Shown here in pieces: positions 34,563-40,906 of a DNA stretch of 40,906 nt (position 1 is the first letter of the stretch; every line of letters begins with the position of its first letter). This stretch comes from an uncultured bacterium (GTDB taxonomy: Bacteria; Bacillota; Clostridia; Lachnospirales; Lachnospiraceae). The notes below the pieces were generated by a model, which was given only the letters and a program-made list of their open reading frames with translations, was not told the origin of the DNA and did no database searches. Position numbers and translations under genes: made by a program. The stretch covers positions 1-40,906 of the forward strand of contig CANDBT010000038.1 of the NCBI GenBank assembly GCA_947383005.1. The letters run 5' to 3'.

Positions 34563-34736
34563 GCACGTTTAATCATAGGTGAAGAAAAACTGGATAGTTT
34601 TTTTGAACTTTTCGTTGGGCTTGAAGATTTGTTACGAGAATTTGTTGGTGAAAGCACCGAGCTTTTAAAAAATATGGAATCTGCAATTCTGGCCAGAATT
34701 GTACTAAACGCGCGGAAAAGCAAAATTGAATGGTAA
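34563..34736 (+). pseudogene. Unidentified gene fragment after the MITE
   Basis: A 57-codon open stretch begins right at the MITE edge (with an in-frame TAG formed by the MITE end) and stops at 34736. It reads as an amphipathic helical protein end (EEKLDSFFELFVGLEDLLRE). No start or ribosome binding site is present. It is probably the 3' part of a gene whose front was lost. Confidence 0.4.
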
Positions 34737-34820
34737 ACTTCTGGTTACACAGGTTTTCATTACACAGCTTATCCAATTCGCCCAAAACCTTACACAACTA
34801 TTTGCACAGCCACTGAAACC

Positions 34821-34856
34821 AAAAAAGAGGATCCGCCCAAAAGAGCCGATCCCCTT
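34821..34856 (-). terminator. Terminator of the rubrerythrin gene
   Basis: On the minus strand AAGGGGATCG pairs with GGATCCTCTT (one G-T pair and a small internal mismatch), followed by TTTTTT, 38 nt after the stop. Confidence 0.7.
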
Positions 34857-34893
34857 AAAATACCGTCCTTTTTTGATTTTACGGGCTTTTTGA

Positions 34894-35439
34894 TTAGCCA
34901 AAGTACCTCTTCAGCAGACCCTCAAATGCCTTGCCGTGTCTAGCTTCGTCCCTTGCCATCTCATGCACGGTATCATGAATAGCATCAAGGTTAGCAGCCT
35001 TTGCTCTCTTAGCCAAATCGAATTTACCAGCAGTAGCGCCATTCTCAGCCTCAACACGCATTTCCAGGTTCTTCTTTGTACTGTCAGTCACTACTTCACC
35101 TAACAGTTCAGCAAACTTAGCCGCATGCTCAGCTTCTTCATAAGCTGCTTTCTCCCAGTACAAGCCAATCTCCGGATATCCTTCCCTGTGGGCAACTCTC
35201 GCCATTGCCAGATACATTCCGACCTCGGTGCACTCACCTTCAAAATTCGCCCGTAAATCTTTCAGAATATCTTCGCTGACACCCTGAGCAACACCCACTA
35301 CGTGCTCAGCAGCCCATGTTCTTTCGCCGCCCTGCTCTACGAACTTAGAACCATCAACCTTGCACTCGGGGCAGGTAGCTGGCGGAGTATCACCTTCATG
35401 AACGTAACCACATACAGAACAAACCCATTTTTTCATCAC
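34894..35439 (-). CDS. Rubrerythrin (N-terminal rubredoxin type)
   Basis: The protein has 181 residues. Residues about 5-25 form a rubredoxin site (CSVCGYV and CPECK). The four-helix diiron domain follows with [21 protein letters not shown] and EARHGKAF, giving the ExxH ligand pairs. Rubredoxin placed first is the reverse-rubrerythrin arrangement of Clostridia, an NADH-dependent peroxidase that removes H2O2 and oxygen in the cytoplasm. Two ATG codons lie in tandem; either suits the AAGGAG. A consensus promoter and a PerR-type box precede it (35506-35554), and a PerR-like regulator gene lies upstream. Confidence 0.95.
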   Translation of the reverse strand: MMKKWVCSVCGYVHEGDTPPATCPECKVDGSKFVEQGGERTWAAEHVVGVAQGVSEDILKDLRANFEGECTEVGMYLAMARVAHREGYPEIGLYWEKAAYEEAEHAAKFAELLGEVVTDSTKKNLEMRVEAENGATAGKFDLAKRAKAANLDAIHDTVHEMARDEARHGKAFEGLLKRYFG

Positions 35440-35505
35440 TCAATCTCCTTTTCTTTGTATAAAAATATTATTTTGCAAGCTTTTGATTCATCACTATTCT
35501 TAAAA

Positions 35506-35520
35506 CAATAATGATTACTG
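35506..35520. promoter_or_regulatory. PerR-type operator at the rubrerythrin start site
   Basis: CAATAAT-g-ATTACTG is a 7-1-7 inverted repeat with six of seven pairs matching, close to the PerR consensus TTATAATnATTATAA. It covers the predicted transcription start, so repressor binding would block initiation. Confidence 0.6.
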
Positions 35521-35525
35521 ATATT

Positions 35526-35554
35526 AATTTAGCATATCCCGAAAGAAATGTCAA
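35526..35554 (-). promoter_or_regulatory. Rubrerythrin promoter
   Basis: TTGACA (35549-35554), a 17-nt spacer and TAAATT (35526-35531) on the minus strand, about 80 nt before the start codon. Confidence 0.75.
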
Positions 35555-35585
35555 TCGATTTTTGATAAACTTTTTGTCAAATTGT

Positions 35586-35708
35586 AACAGTTGTTACTGT
35601 TCACAGGTACTCTGTGAACGTAACCGCATATGCCCATTAGAAATCGCCTGACGGCGATGAAGCATATGCTTTGGTTCTCCAACTGCACGTGAACAGTAAC
35701 TAACAGTT
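35586..35708. repeat. Element E: 123-bp element with inverted ends
   Basis: AACAGTTGTTACTGTTCAC at the left and GTGAACAGTAACTAACAGTT at the right are inverted copies differing by one base and one gap. Inside are hairpins GTTCACAG...CTGTGAAC, GCATATG...CATATGC and ATCGCCTGACGGCGAT. The end motif recurs alone at 17357 and 36267. It lies between the rubrerythrin promoter and the Fur-family gene end. Confidence 0.75.
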
Positions 35709-35739
35709 GCGATGAGTATCTTCTTGCCCGTCTGAACTG

Positions 35740-36132
35740 TTACGTCAAATTCATACACTTCTGACAGCATCCATAAAAGAAAACCGTATGGCTCTCCACC
35801 TGCCCTTCAAAAACCTCCTGCGCTTTTATCAGAAGTTCCCCAAAAGGCTCCAGAGCTACATCCAGTACCGCGCCGCAGTTACGGCATACAAAATGGTAAT
35901 GAGGAGATGTATTCCAGTCAAATCTGTCTTTGCCGTCTCCGCAAGTCAGCTTCTGGATTTCTCCCAATTCAGATAAAAGATTTAAGTTTCGATAAACGGT
36001 GCCCAGGCTAATCTGAGGAAACTGCCTGCGTATACAAGTATAAACCATATCGGCAGTAGGATGATCGGTACGTCCTGCCAGACAATCTTTGATGGATTCC
36101 CGCTGTCGGCTATATTTCAATGTCTTCATCAT
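35740..36132 (-). CDS. Fur-family regulator, PerR-like
   Basis: The protein has 130 residues, slightly short for the family (140-150). The winged helix (PTADMVYTCIRRQFPQISLGTVYRNL) and the metal-binding half with HYHFVCRNCG and CCQKC (structural zinc, C-x2-C twice) are present. The DRFDWNTSPHYHF block matches PerR, where Asp and His bind the Fe/Mn sensing site. Together with the neighbouring rubrerythrin gene, this favours peroxide sensing over iron uptake control. It is probably autoregulated through the palindrome at 36180-36201. Zur or Fur roles cannot be excluded. Confidence 0.9.
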   Translation of the reverse strand: MMKTLKYSRQRESIKDCLAGRTDHPTADMVYTCIRRQFPQISLGTVYRNLNLLSELGEIQKLTCGDGKDRFDWNTSPHYHFVCRNCGAVLDVALEPFGELLIKAQEVFEGQVESHTVFFYGCCQKCMNLT

Positions 36133-36179
36133 CAGCTCTCTTTCCCCTTTTGTATATACTATACTCCGGCAAAATGAAA

Positions 36180-36201
36180 AATAATAGTAATTGTTATTAT
36201 T
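36180..36201. promoter_or_regulatory. Fur/PerR-type palindrome at the regulator's own promoter
   Basis: AATAATAGTAATTGTTATTATT is a 22-bp palindrome with 18 symmetric positions, AT-rich like PerR and Fur boxes, and overlaps the -10 element at 36199-36204. Confidence 0.6.
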
Positions 36202-36227
36202 TTATTAAAATTTTTTCTTTCTGTCAA
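36199..36227 (-). promoter_or_regulatory. Promoter of the PerR-like gene
   Basis: TTGACA (36222-36227), a 17-nt spacer and TAAAAT (36199-36204) on the minus strand, about 70 nt before the start. Confidence 0.75.
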
Positions 36228-36251
36228 GAGGTTGGAAAAAACTGACATCTA

Positions 36252-37271
36252 TCACCTGGCGATATAGTCACTGTTCACGGAGCAGGGCATCCTTTTATCA
36301 AAATCAAAAACGATACCCGACTCTCTGCGCACATTCTCCATCAATCTTGCAATCTCCTTGCTCAATTTTAACATCTTCCGCTGCTTTTTATCGTCCCCTT
36401 CCTCCACCATGCGTATAAATTCTTTAAACTCATAATACATCCTATGTTCCTTCTGTTCAAACTTGCGCACCTTTTCCCGTCCATCATGAAACAGAACCCG
36501 GTATTCCTGCATCTGATTCACCGGCTTTTCCACAACAATCGTAGCCTTATCACCCTGAATTACCGATGTTACCGGCGCTTTACAATCTTTCGCTCCAATA
36601 CTCACAGCTTTAAAAGTATCATAATCATAAAGCATTATGCCGCTGGTATCAATACCTTTTTGTATATTGGCCTGATAAACAACTTTTTGCGGCACGCCAA
36701 ATATCCCTACAATCCCATGGATGTTATATACATGAATATCCATCAATGCTCCTCCCGATTTATGTGGATCAAACGCAGGCAGAATTTCCCCGCGCTTAAA
36801 CGCGTCATATCGGGAAGAATACTGGCTGTAATTAAAGCTGACTATTTTAATATCCCCCAATTCCTTCACATCTTCCTTTAATCCCTGATAAGAAGGCAAA
36901 TAATGGATGTTCATCGCTTCAAAAACCATCAATCCATTTTCCTCCGCTATATTGATAAGATCCGCAAGCTCTTCGCTATTCGATGTAACAGGCTTTTCTA
37001 TAATCACATGTTTTCCCTTTAACAACGCTTTTCTGGCAAATGAATGATGAAGAAAATTAGGCAGCGCCACGTATATGATATCTGCATCGCTAGCCAAAAG
37101 CTGTTCATAATCAAAAAAAGCTTTATCCAGCCGATAGTCCCTGGCCAACTGCTCTGTCTTTTCTCTCGACCGTTCTGTTCCCAGAATGTATACGGCTTCC
37201 AAAGGCAGCCTATCCAGCATTGTCAGCAAATCCTTGACAATCATTCCTGTTCCTAAAATTCCCAGTTTCAT
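36252..37271 (-). CDS. Gfo/Idh/MocA family NAD(P)-dependent oxidoreductase
   Basis: The protein has 339 residues from ATG 37271, which follows AGGAGG by 8 nt and starts MKLGILGTGMI, the Rossmann Gly-rich loop. The active-site stretch VIIEKPVTSNSEELADL includes the EKP motif (Lys as general acid in this family). FDPHKSGGALMDIHVYNIH holds the usual C-terminal domain Gly-Gly and His residues. Substrates are typically sugars or inositols; not assignable here. The C-terminal MPCSVNSDYIAR is coded by DNA resembling the terminal motif of element E (TGAACAGT at about 36267), so the natural end may have been altered. Divergent from the histidine kinase gene. Confidence 0.9.
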   Translation of the reverse strand: MKLGILGTGMIVKDLLTMLDRLPLEAVYILGTERSREKTEQLARDYRLDKAFFDYEQLLASDADIIYVALPNFLHHSFARKALLKGKHVIIEKPVTSNSEELADLINIAEENGLMVFEAMNIHYLPSYQGLKEDVKELGDIKIVSFNYSQYSSRYDAFKRGEILPAFDPHKSGGALMDIHVYNIHGIVGIFGVPQKVVYQANIQKGIDTSGIMLYDYDTFKAVSIGAKDCKAPVTSVIQGDKATIVVEKPVNQMQEYRVLFHDGREKVRKFEQKEHRMYYEFKEFIRMVEEGDDKKQRKMLKLSKEIARLMENVRRESGIVFDFDKRMPCSVNSDYIAR

Positions 37272-37382
37272 TATAAAACCTCCTCGCATGGCTCAGACTA
37301 TAATCAAAAGCTGCTTCCGCCCTTTGGAAATATCCGTTCCACCTTTTTTAATATTACAGCAACCGCTCCGCGAACCCTGTAA

Positions 37383-37834
37383 TCGGATTTACGGCACGAA
37401 AAACCGTGCCTTTTATCGGAAATTACTTCGCAATTTCCGATAAGTTATATTATAGGAAGCAAAATCAGCTTCCTATAATCGATTTACGGCACGAAAAACC
37501 GTGCCTTTTATCGGAAATTACTTCGCAATTTCCGATAAGTTATATTATAGGAAGCAAAATCAGCTTCCTATAATCGATTTACGGCACGAAAAACCGTGCC
37601 TTTTATCGGAAATTACTTCGCAATTTCCGATAAGTTATATTATAGGAAGCAAAATCAGCTTCCTATAATCGATTTACGGCACGAAAAACCGTGCCTTTTA
37701 TCGGAAATTACTTCGCAATTTCCGATAAGTTATATTATAGGAAGCAAAATCAGCTTCCTATAATCGATTTACGGCACGAAAAACCGTGCCTTTTATCGGA
37801 AATTACTTCGCAATTTCCGATAAGTTATATTATA
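37383..37834. repeat. Tandem array of repeat family A (period 95 bp, about 4.7 units)
   Basis: Units start at 37387, 37482, 37577, 37672 and 37767, exactly 95 nt apart, the last one incomplete. Each has GGCACG-aaaaac-CGTGCC, TTATCGGAAATT-acttcgc-AATTTCCGATAA and TTATAGGAAGC-aaaatca-GCTTCCTATAA. The units read identically apart from one base at the first edge, so the amplification is recent. It fills the gap between the divergent oxidoreductase and kinase genes, upstream of the kinase promoter. Confidence 0.95.
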
Positions 37835-37860
37835 TCATATCTTTTTAAAAAAAATAGCAC

Positions 37861-37889
37861 TTGTCGTCAATCGGCAGATATGCTATGAT
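37861..37889 (+). promoter_or_regulatory. Histidine kinase promoter
   Basis: TTGTCG (37861-37866), a 17-nt spacer and TATGAT (37884-37889), about 80 nt before the start codon and directly after the repeat array. Confidence 0.65.
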
Positions 37890-37975
37890 ACTAGTAATTA
37901 TTATTCATTCCTCAGTCACTTACCTGTCAACAACCCAAATATGGTGCAACTGTAGCTTTGGGGGAGGATATATAC

Positions 37976-40219
37976 TTGGATAGGAACAAAAGTTTCGTCG
38001 AATATTTGTTAGCTTGCATTAATACTCCCGATAATATGCACACCGAGCAAAGAATTACCGAGAATGACTTTGCATGGGAATCCCATTTCCCAACAGATAC
38101 AGATACTTTACCGGAGGCCCATAACATGCAGTTCGTCAATCAAATCAAAAAGCTTACCGATGAAATGCCCGGAGGTTTTTTTATTTATCAGGCCGACGGC
38201 AACGAAGAGGTTATCTATGCCAATCAGGCGATGATACGGATATTTGGCTGTGATACCATGGATGAATTTAAAACATTAACCGGCAATTCTTTCCGGGGTA
38301 TCGTTCATCCGGATGACCTGGACGAAGTCGAAAAAAGCATTAAGGAACAAATTGCCAGCAGCCAGTATGACCTCGATTATGTTGAATATCGAATCATTCA
38401 AAAAAACGGCTCTGTCCGTTGGCTTGAAGATTATGGGCATTTTATCCATATCGATGATGTGGGCGATTTTTTTTATGTTTTTGTGGGAGATGCCACAGAA
38501 AAAAGGCTACGCATACTGGGAGAACGAAATGCCCTCATAAATGAAAAAAAACAAAAAGAACAAAAGCTCCAAAGTCAAATTGACGCATATAGCAAAGAAC
38601 TGATGCTTGTCAACCAGGAACAACTCCGGCGTTTAGAGATTATCGAAGGACTCAGTATAGATTATGAAGCGATATTTTATGCAAACCTGGACACCAACCA
38701 GCTTAAATCTTACCGCGTCAGCAGCCAGTTGAAAAAATACCTTGGATCCGAAGATCAGATACAAGATTTTTCCGACTATAATACCCGTTATATTATGACT
38801 TGCATTTGCCCGGAGGATCAAAATCTTATAATGAAAGCAGGCAATCCGGAATATATCCGCCAGCGGCTTTCCAAAGACCGTTTTTTTTACCTCAACTATC
38901 GGAGCATGAAAGACAATACTATCGAATATCGCCAGATCCGTATTGTCAATGTGGGCAGCAGCGATTGTATTTCCCAAATTGTCATCGGCTACCGCAGCAT
39001 TGATGAGGAATTTCGTCACGAAATCGAACGGCAAAAAATATTGGAAAACGCACTGACTCAGGCCAAGCTAGCAAACATAGCCAAGAGCACTTTTCTTGCC
39101 AATATGTCTCACGATATCCGGACGCCTATGAATGCCATTTGCGGATTCACCGCACTTGCCAAAGGGCATCTTGATGATAAAGAAAAAATAGGGGAATATT
39201 TGGAACAAATTAAATCTTCCAGCGAACTTTTGCTCTCTTTGATCAATAATGTATTGGAATTATCGCGAATCGAGACAGGAAACATACAAATTGTCGAAGT
39301 CCCATGCAATCTGATCGAACTGGTACAAGCGCTCCACAAGACTGTGCTTCCCCAAGCGGAGAAAAAAGGGCTTTCCTTGTCCGTGGATTTTAAAAAAATC
39401 GAGCACTCCGACGTGTACGGAGATTCTCAAAAGCTGCATCAGATTTTCCTGTGCCTCATTGACAATGCCATTAAATACACTCCGTCAGGAGGCCAAATCA
39501 AAATATCTTTAACTGAACTTAAAAGCTCTTCCGACAGCTACGCCTCTTTCCAGTTTACCGTAGAAGACAATGGTATCGGAATCAGCAAAGAATTTCTGGA
39601 ACATATTTTTGAGCCTTTTGAACGGCAGAAAAACACCACTCTCAGCAATATTCAAGGTATGGGGCTTGGCCTGACGATTACCAAAAATATCCTTGATCTG
39701 ATCGGTGGCACTATCCGGATATACAGCAGCATAGGTAAGGGAAGCCGATTTGTTGTAACACTCAATCTCCATCTGCAGGAAAAAACCGAAACACATACCA
39801 ATCACAACTGTTATCCTTCATCCCAGTCCAATGGCCCTCTCCGGATTCTTCTTGTAGAAGACAATCCACTGAATTCAGAAATTGAACAGGAGTTGCTTGA
39901 GGAAGCTGGTTTTCGTGTTGAAACTGCCGAGAACGGTTCCATCGCCGTTCAAAAAATCCGGGAATCCTCCCCTGGCACCTACTGCCTGATTCTGATGGAT
40001 ATTCAAATGCCTGTTATGGACGGACATCTGGCGGCTCAGTCCATACGGAACCTGCCTGACCCACAATTGGCATCCATTCCCATTATTGCCTTGTCTGCCA
40101 ACGCTTTCGACGAGGACAAGAAGAAATCTATGGAAAGCGGCATGAATGCCCACATGGCTAAGCCAATAAACCTCCCCCGATTGCTGGAATTAATTCAAAC
40201 GCTTATCACGATTTCCTGA
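37976..40219 (+). CDS. Soluble hybrid sensor histidine kinase with receiver domain
   Basis: The protein has 747 residues. TTG at 37976 is chosen because GGGGGAGG lies 7 nt before it; an earlier in-frame TTG has no site. A PAS-type domain lies at about 45-180 (FFIYQADGNEEVIYANQAMIRIFG, RIIQKNGSVRWLEDYG), then a coiled coil (about 185-215) and a second, PAS-like region (about 220-345). The HisKA dimer domain has NMSHDIRTPMNAI with phosphorylated His379. The ATPase follows with LIDNAIKYTPSGG and VEDNGIGI and GMGLGLTI. The receiver domain is at about 625-745, with Asp675 in LMDIQMPVMDG. No membrane segment: it senses something in the cytoplasm. No response regulator gene is adjacent, so the output partner is unknown. 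Confidence 0.93.
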   Translation: MDRNKSFVEYLLACINTPDNMHTEQRITENDFAWESHFPTDTDTLPEAHNMQFVNQIKKLTDEMPGGFFIYQADGNEEVIYANQAMIRIFGCDTMDEFKTLTGNSFRGIVHPDDLDEVEKSIKEQIASSQYDLDYVEYRIIQKNGSVRWLEDYGHFIHIDDVGDFFYVFVGDATEKRLRILGERNALINEKKQKEQKLQSQIDAYSKELMLVNQEQLRRLEIIEGLSIDYEAIFYANLDTNQLKSYRVSSQLKKYLGSEDQIQDFSDYNTRYIMTCICPEDQNLIMKAGNPEYIRQRLSKDRFFYLNYRSMKDNTIEYRQIRIVNVGSSDCISQIVIGYRSIDEEFRHEIERQKILENALTQAKLANIAKSTFLANMSHDIRTPMNAICGFTALAKGHLDDKEKIGEYLEQIKSSSELLLSLINNVLELSRIETGNIQIVEVPCNLIELVQALHKTVLPQAEKKGLSLSVDFKKIEHSDVYGDSQKLHQIFLCLIDNAIKYTPSGGQIKISLTELKSSSDSYASFQFTVEDNGIGISKEFLEHIFEPFERQKNTTLSNIQGMGLGLTITKNILDLIGGTIRIYSSIGKGSRFVVTLNLHLQEKTETHTNHNCYPSSQSNGPLRILLVEDNPLNSEIEQELLEEAGFRVETAENGSIAVQKIRESSPGTYCLILMDIQMPVMDGHLAAQSIRNLPDPQLASIPIIALSANAFDEDKKKSMESGMNAHMAKPINLPRLLELIQTLITIS

Positions 40220-40257
40220 CATAATCAATATTTAATCCTTATCTTTTTATCAAATCC

Positions 40258-40312
40258 ATGCCGGATCAATGTCTCATCTGCGACTATAATCCGGCATTAT
40301 TTTTATCTTTTT
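40258..40312 (+). terminator. Terminator of the histidine kinase gene
   Basis: ATGCCGGAT (40258-40266) with ATCCGGCAT (40289-40297), followed by TATTTTTATCTTTTTT. Confidence 0.8.
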
Positions 40313-40342
40313 TCGATAATCCATAAACTTTTCCTACAAAAT

Positions 40343-40516
40343 CGAGTAGGGGAGGCTACTTCCCCTACTCGCCGCGTCGGGCGCCCGTCAGCTTTAGCTG
40401 ACATCTTCCTTTGGGTGCCCGCGTGCAATCAAGTAGGAAAGAGCCATCTTCCCCCTACTCGCCGCGCGGCCCGCACGCCGCTTTAGCGGCATATTCCTCT
40501 GTGCGGGCCTATGCAT
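40343..40516. repeat. Two consecutive copies of repeat family B
   Basis: Copy one (40343-40430) has CGAGTAGGGGAGGCTACTTCCCCTACTCG and a GTCAGCTTTAGCTGAC hairpin. Copy two (40431-40516) has AGTAGG...CCTACT and GCCCGCAC...GTGCGGGC enclosing GCCGCTTTAGCGGC. They lie between the kinase terminator and the tRNA terminator; no gene is present. Confidence 0.8.
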
Positions 40517-40520
40517 AAGA

Positions 40521-40549
40521 AAAAGCAGTAAATCTCGAAAATTTACCGC
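40521..40549 (-). terminator. Terminator of the tRNA cluster
   Basis: GCGGTAAAT with ATTTACTGC (one G-T pair), then TTTTTC on the minus strand, just after tRNA-Gln. Confidence 0.8.
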
Positions 40550-40559
40550 TTTCACTAAC

Positions 40560-40631
40560 TGGGCTAGCTGGATTCGAACCAGCGAGATGCAGGAGTCAAA
40601 GTCCTGTGCCTTACCGCTTGGCTATAGCCCA
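40560..40631 (-). tRNA. tRNA-Gln (anticodon TTG)
   Basis: A 72-nt cloverleaf: acceptor TGGGCTA with TAGCCCA, anticodon stem CAGGA-CTTTGAC-TCCTG with anticodon TTG (reads CAA/CAG), and the T-loop GGTTCGAATCC. CCA is not encoded. Confidence 0.95.
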
Positions 40632-40657
40632 CTATTACTCTTATATAAATTTGTAAG

Positions 40658-40736
40658 TGCGGGTGACAGGACTTGAACCTGCACGGTTACCCGCCAGCTC
40701 CTAAGGCTGGTGCGTCTGCCATTCCGCCACACCCGC
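40658..40736 (-). tRNA. tRNA-Leu (anticodon TAG)
   Basis: Acceptor GCGGGTG with CACCCGC, anticodon stem CCAGC-CTTAGGA-GCTGG with anticodon TAG (reads CUN codons), a long variable arm as in class II tRNAs, and the T-loop GGTTCAAGTCC. CCA is not encoded. Confidence 0.95.
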
Positions 40737-40830
40737 ATGCCGGATTAAATAATCTGCAATATAATTAGTCATGACGTAAACAGTAACAAATAATCCACCA
40801 TTGACGGTTTTGCCCTTTTGAAAATATAAA

Positions 40831-40850
40831 AGAATTCCCGAAGGAATTCT
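40831..40850 (-). terminator. Terminator after tRNA-His
   Basis: AGAATTCC-TTCG-GGAATTCT, a perfect 8-bp stem with a stable UUCG-type loop, then TTTATATTTTC. The Leu and Gln tRNAs therefore need read-through or their own promoter in 40737-40830, which I could not fix. Confidence 0.75.
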
Positions 40851-40852
40851 CA

Positions 40853-40906
40853 GGGTGGATAAAGGGATTCGAACCCTTGGCCTCCAGAGCCACAATCTGG
40901 CGCGCT
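40853..40906 (-). tRNA. tRNA-His (anticodon GTG), 5' part cut by the window end
   Basis: Anticodon stem CCAGA-TTGTGGC-TCTGG with anticodon GTG, the T-loop GGTTCGAATCC and acceptor 3' strand ATCCACC followed by the His-specific discriminator C. The D-arm and 5' acceptor strand lie beyond 40906. Confidence 0.93.

Noticed and set aside
37383-37834. CRISPR array
   Set aside because: The period is regular (95 bp) but there are no unique spacers; the entire unit repeats, with internal hairpins, and no cas genes are near.
40701-40895. 64-codon minus-strand open frame across tRNA-Leu and tRNA-His
   Set aside because: It runs through tRNA sequence and a terminator, a typical false gene.

Overview
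The window looks like chromosomal DNA of an anaerobic Firmicute, most likely a gut Clostridia of the Lachnospiraceae type. The clues are the AsrABC anaerobic sulfite reductase, a HemC-CobA-HemD fusion, rubrerythrin with a PerR-like Fur regulator, Gram-positive style promoters and ribosome binding sites, a cytosolic arylsulfotransferase and Clostridia-style lipoproteins. This assignment is inference from gene content; no rRNA or species marker is present.

Layout. (1) 1-2030: a decayed IS4-family transposase, two copies of a three-hairpin repeat (family A) and an unidentified 279-residue protein. (2) 2079-8491, leftward: a sugar-type ABC uptake operon (lipoprotein, cyclase-family hydrolase, an RbsA-RbsC fusion, a second permease) behind a sigma-A promoter and the wreck of a zinc alcohol dehydrogenase. 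(3) 8649-11490: a mobile and defence scrapyard. It holds an Rpn/PD-(D/E)XK transposase gene split by a small CTAG-flanked MITE, a serine recombinase with one amber codon, and between two copies of the recombinase 3' end a compact Fst/par-like type I toxin-antitoxin locus. (4) 11585-13254: a type II restriction-modification pair. (5) 13309-20618: siroheme precursor synthesis (HemC-CobA-HemD with a 36-bp repeat expansion inside HemD), two small membrane proteins, and asrABC, whose AsrC subunit needs siroheme. (6) 20844-29832, leftward housekeeping genes: arylsulfotransferase, FKBP/trigger-factor-like lipoprotein, M18 aminopeptidase, D-aminoacyl-tRNA deacylase, membrane glycerophosphodiesterase, small ppGpp synthetase and an S1-domain protein. 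(7) 30115-33423, rightward: PHP phosphoesterase, LysR regulator, CPA2 antiporter. (8) 33424-34890: a decayed interval with a broken DUF4258 gene, repeats, a short MITE and an unidentified gene fragment. (9) 34894-36227: rubrerythrin and a PerR-like regulator, each with a consensus promoter overlapped by a PerR-type palindrome. (10) 36252-40312: Gfo/Idh/MocA oxidoreductase and a soluble hybrid histidine kinase, divergently transcribed around a tandem array of family A repeats. (11) 40521-40906: tRNA-Gln, tRNA-Leu and a truncated tRNA-His.

The most striking features are the Fst-like toxin-antitoxin locus at 10359-10679, which shows convergent promoters, a shared terminator and a 14-nt direct repeat, and a set of dispersed hairpin repeats. 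In the repeats, stem arms change in a compensatory way between copies, and some copies form the ends of neighbouring reading frames. All names rest on motifs read by eye; no database search was run.
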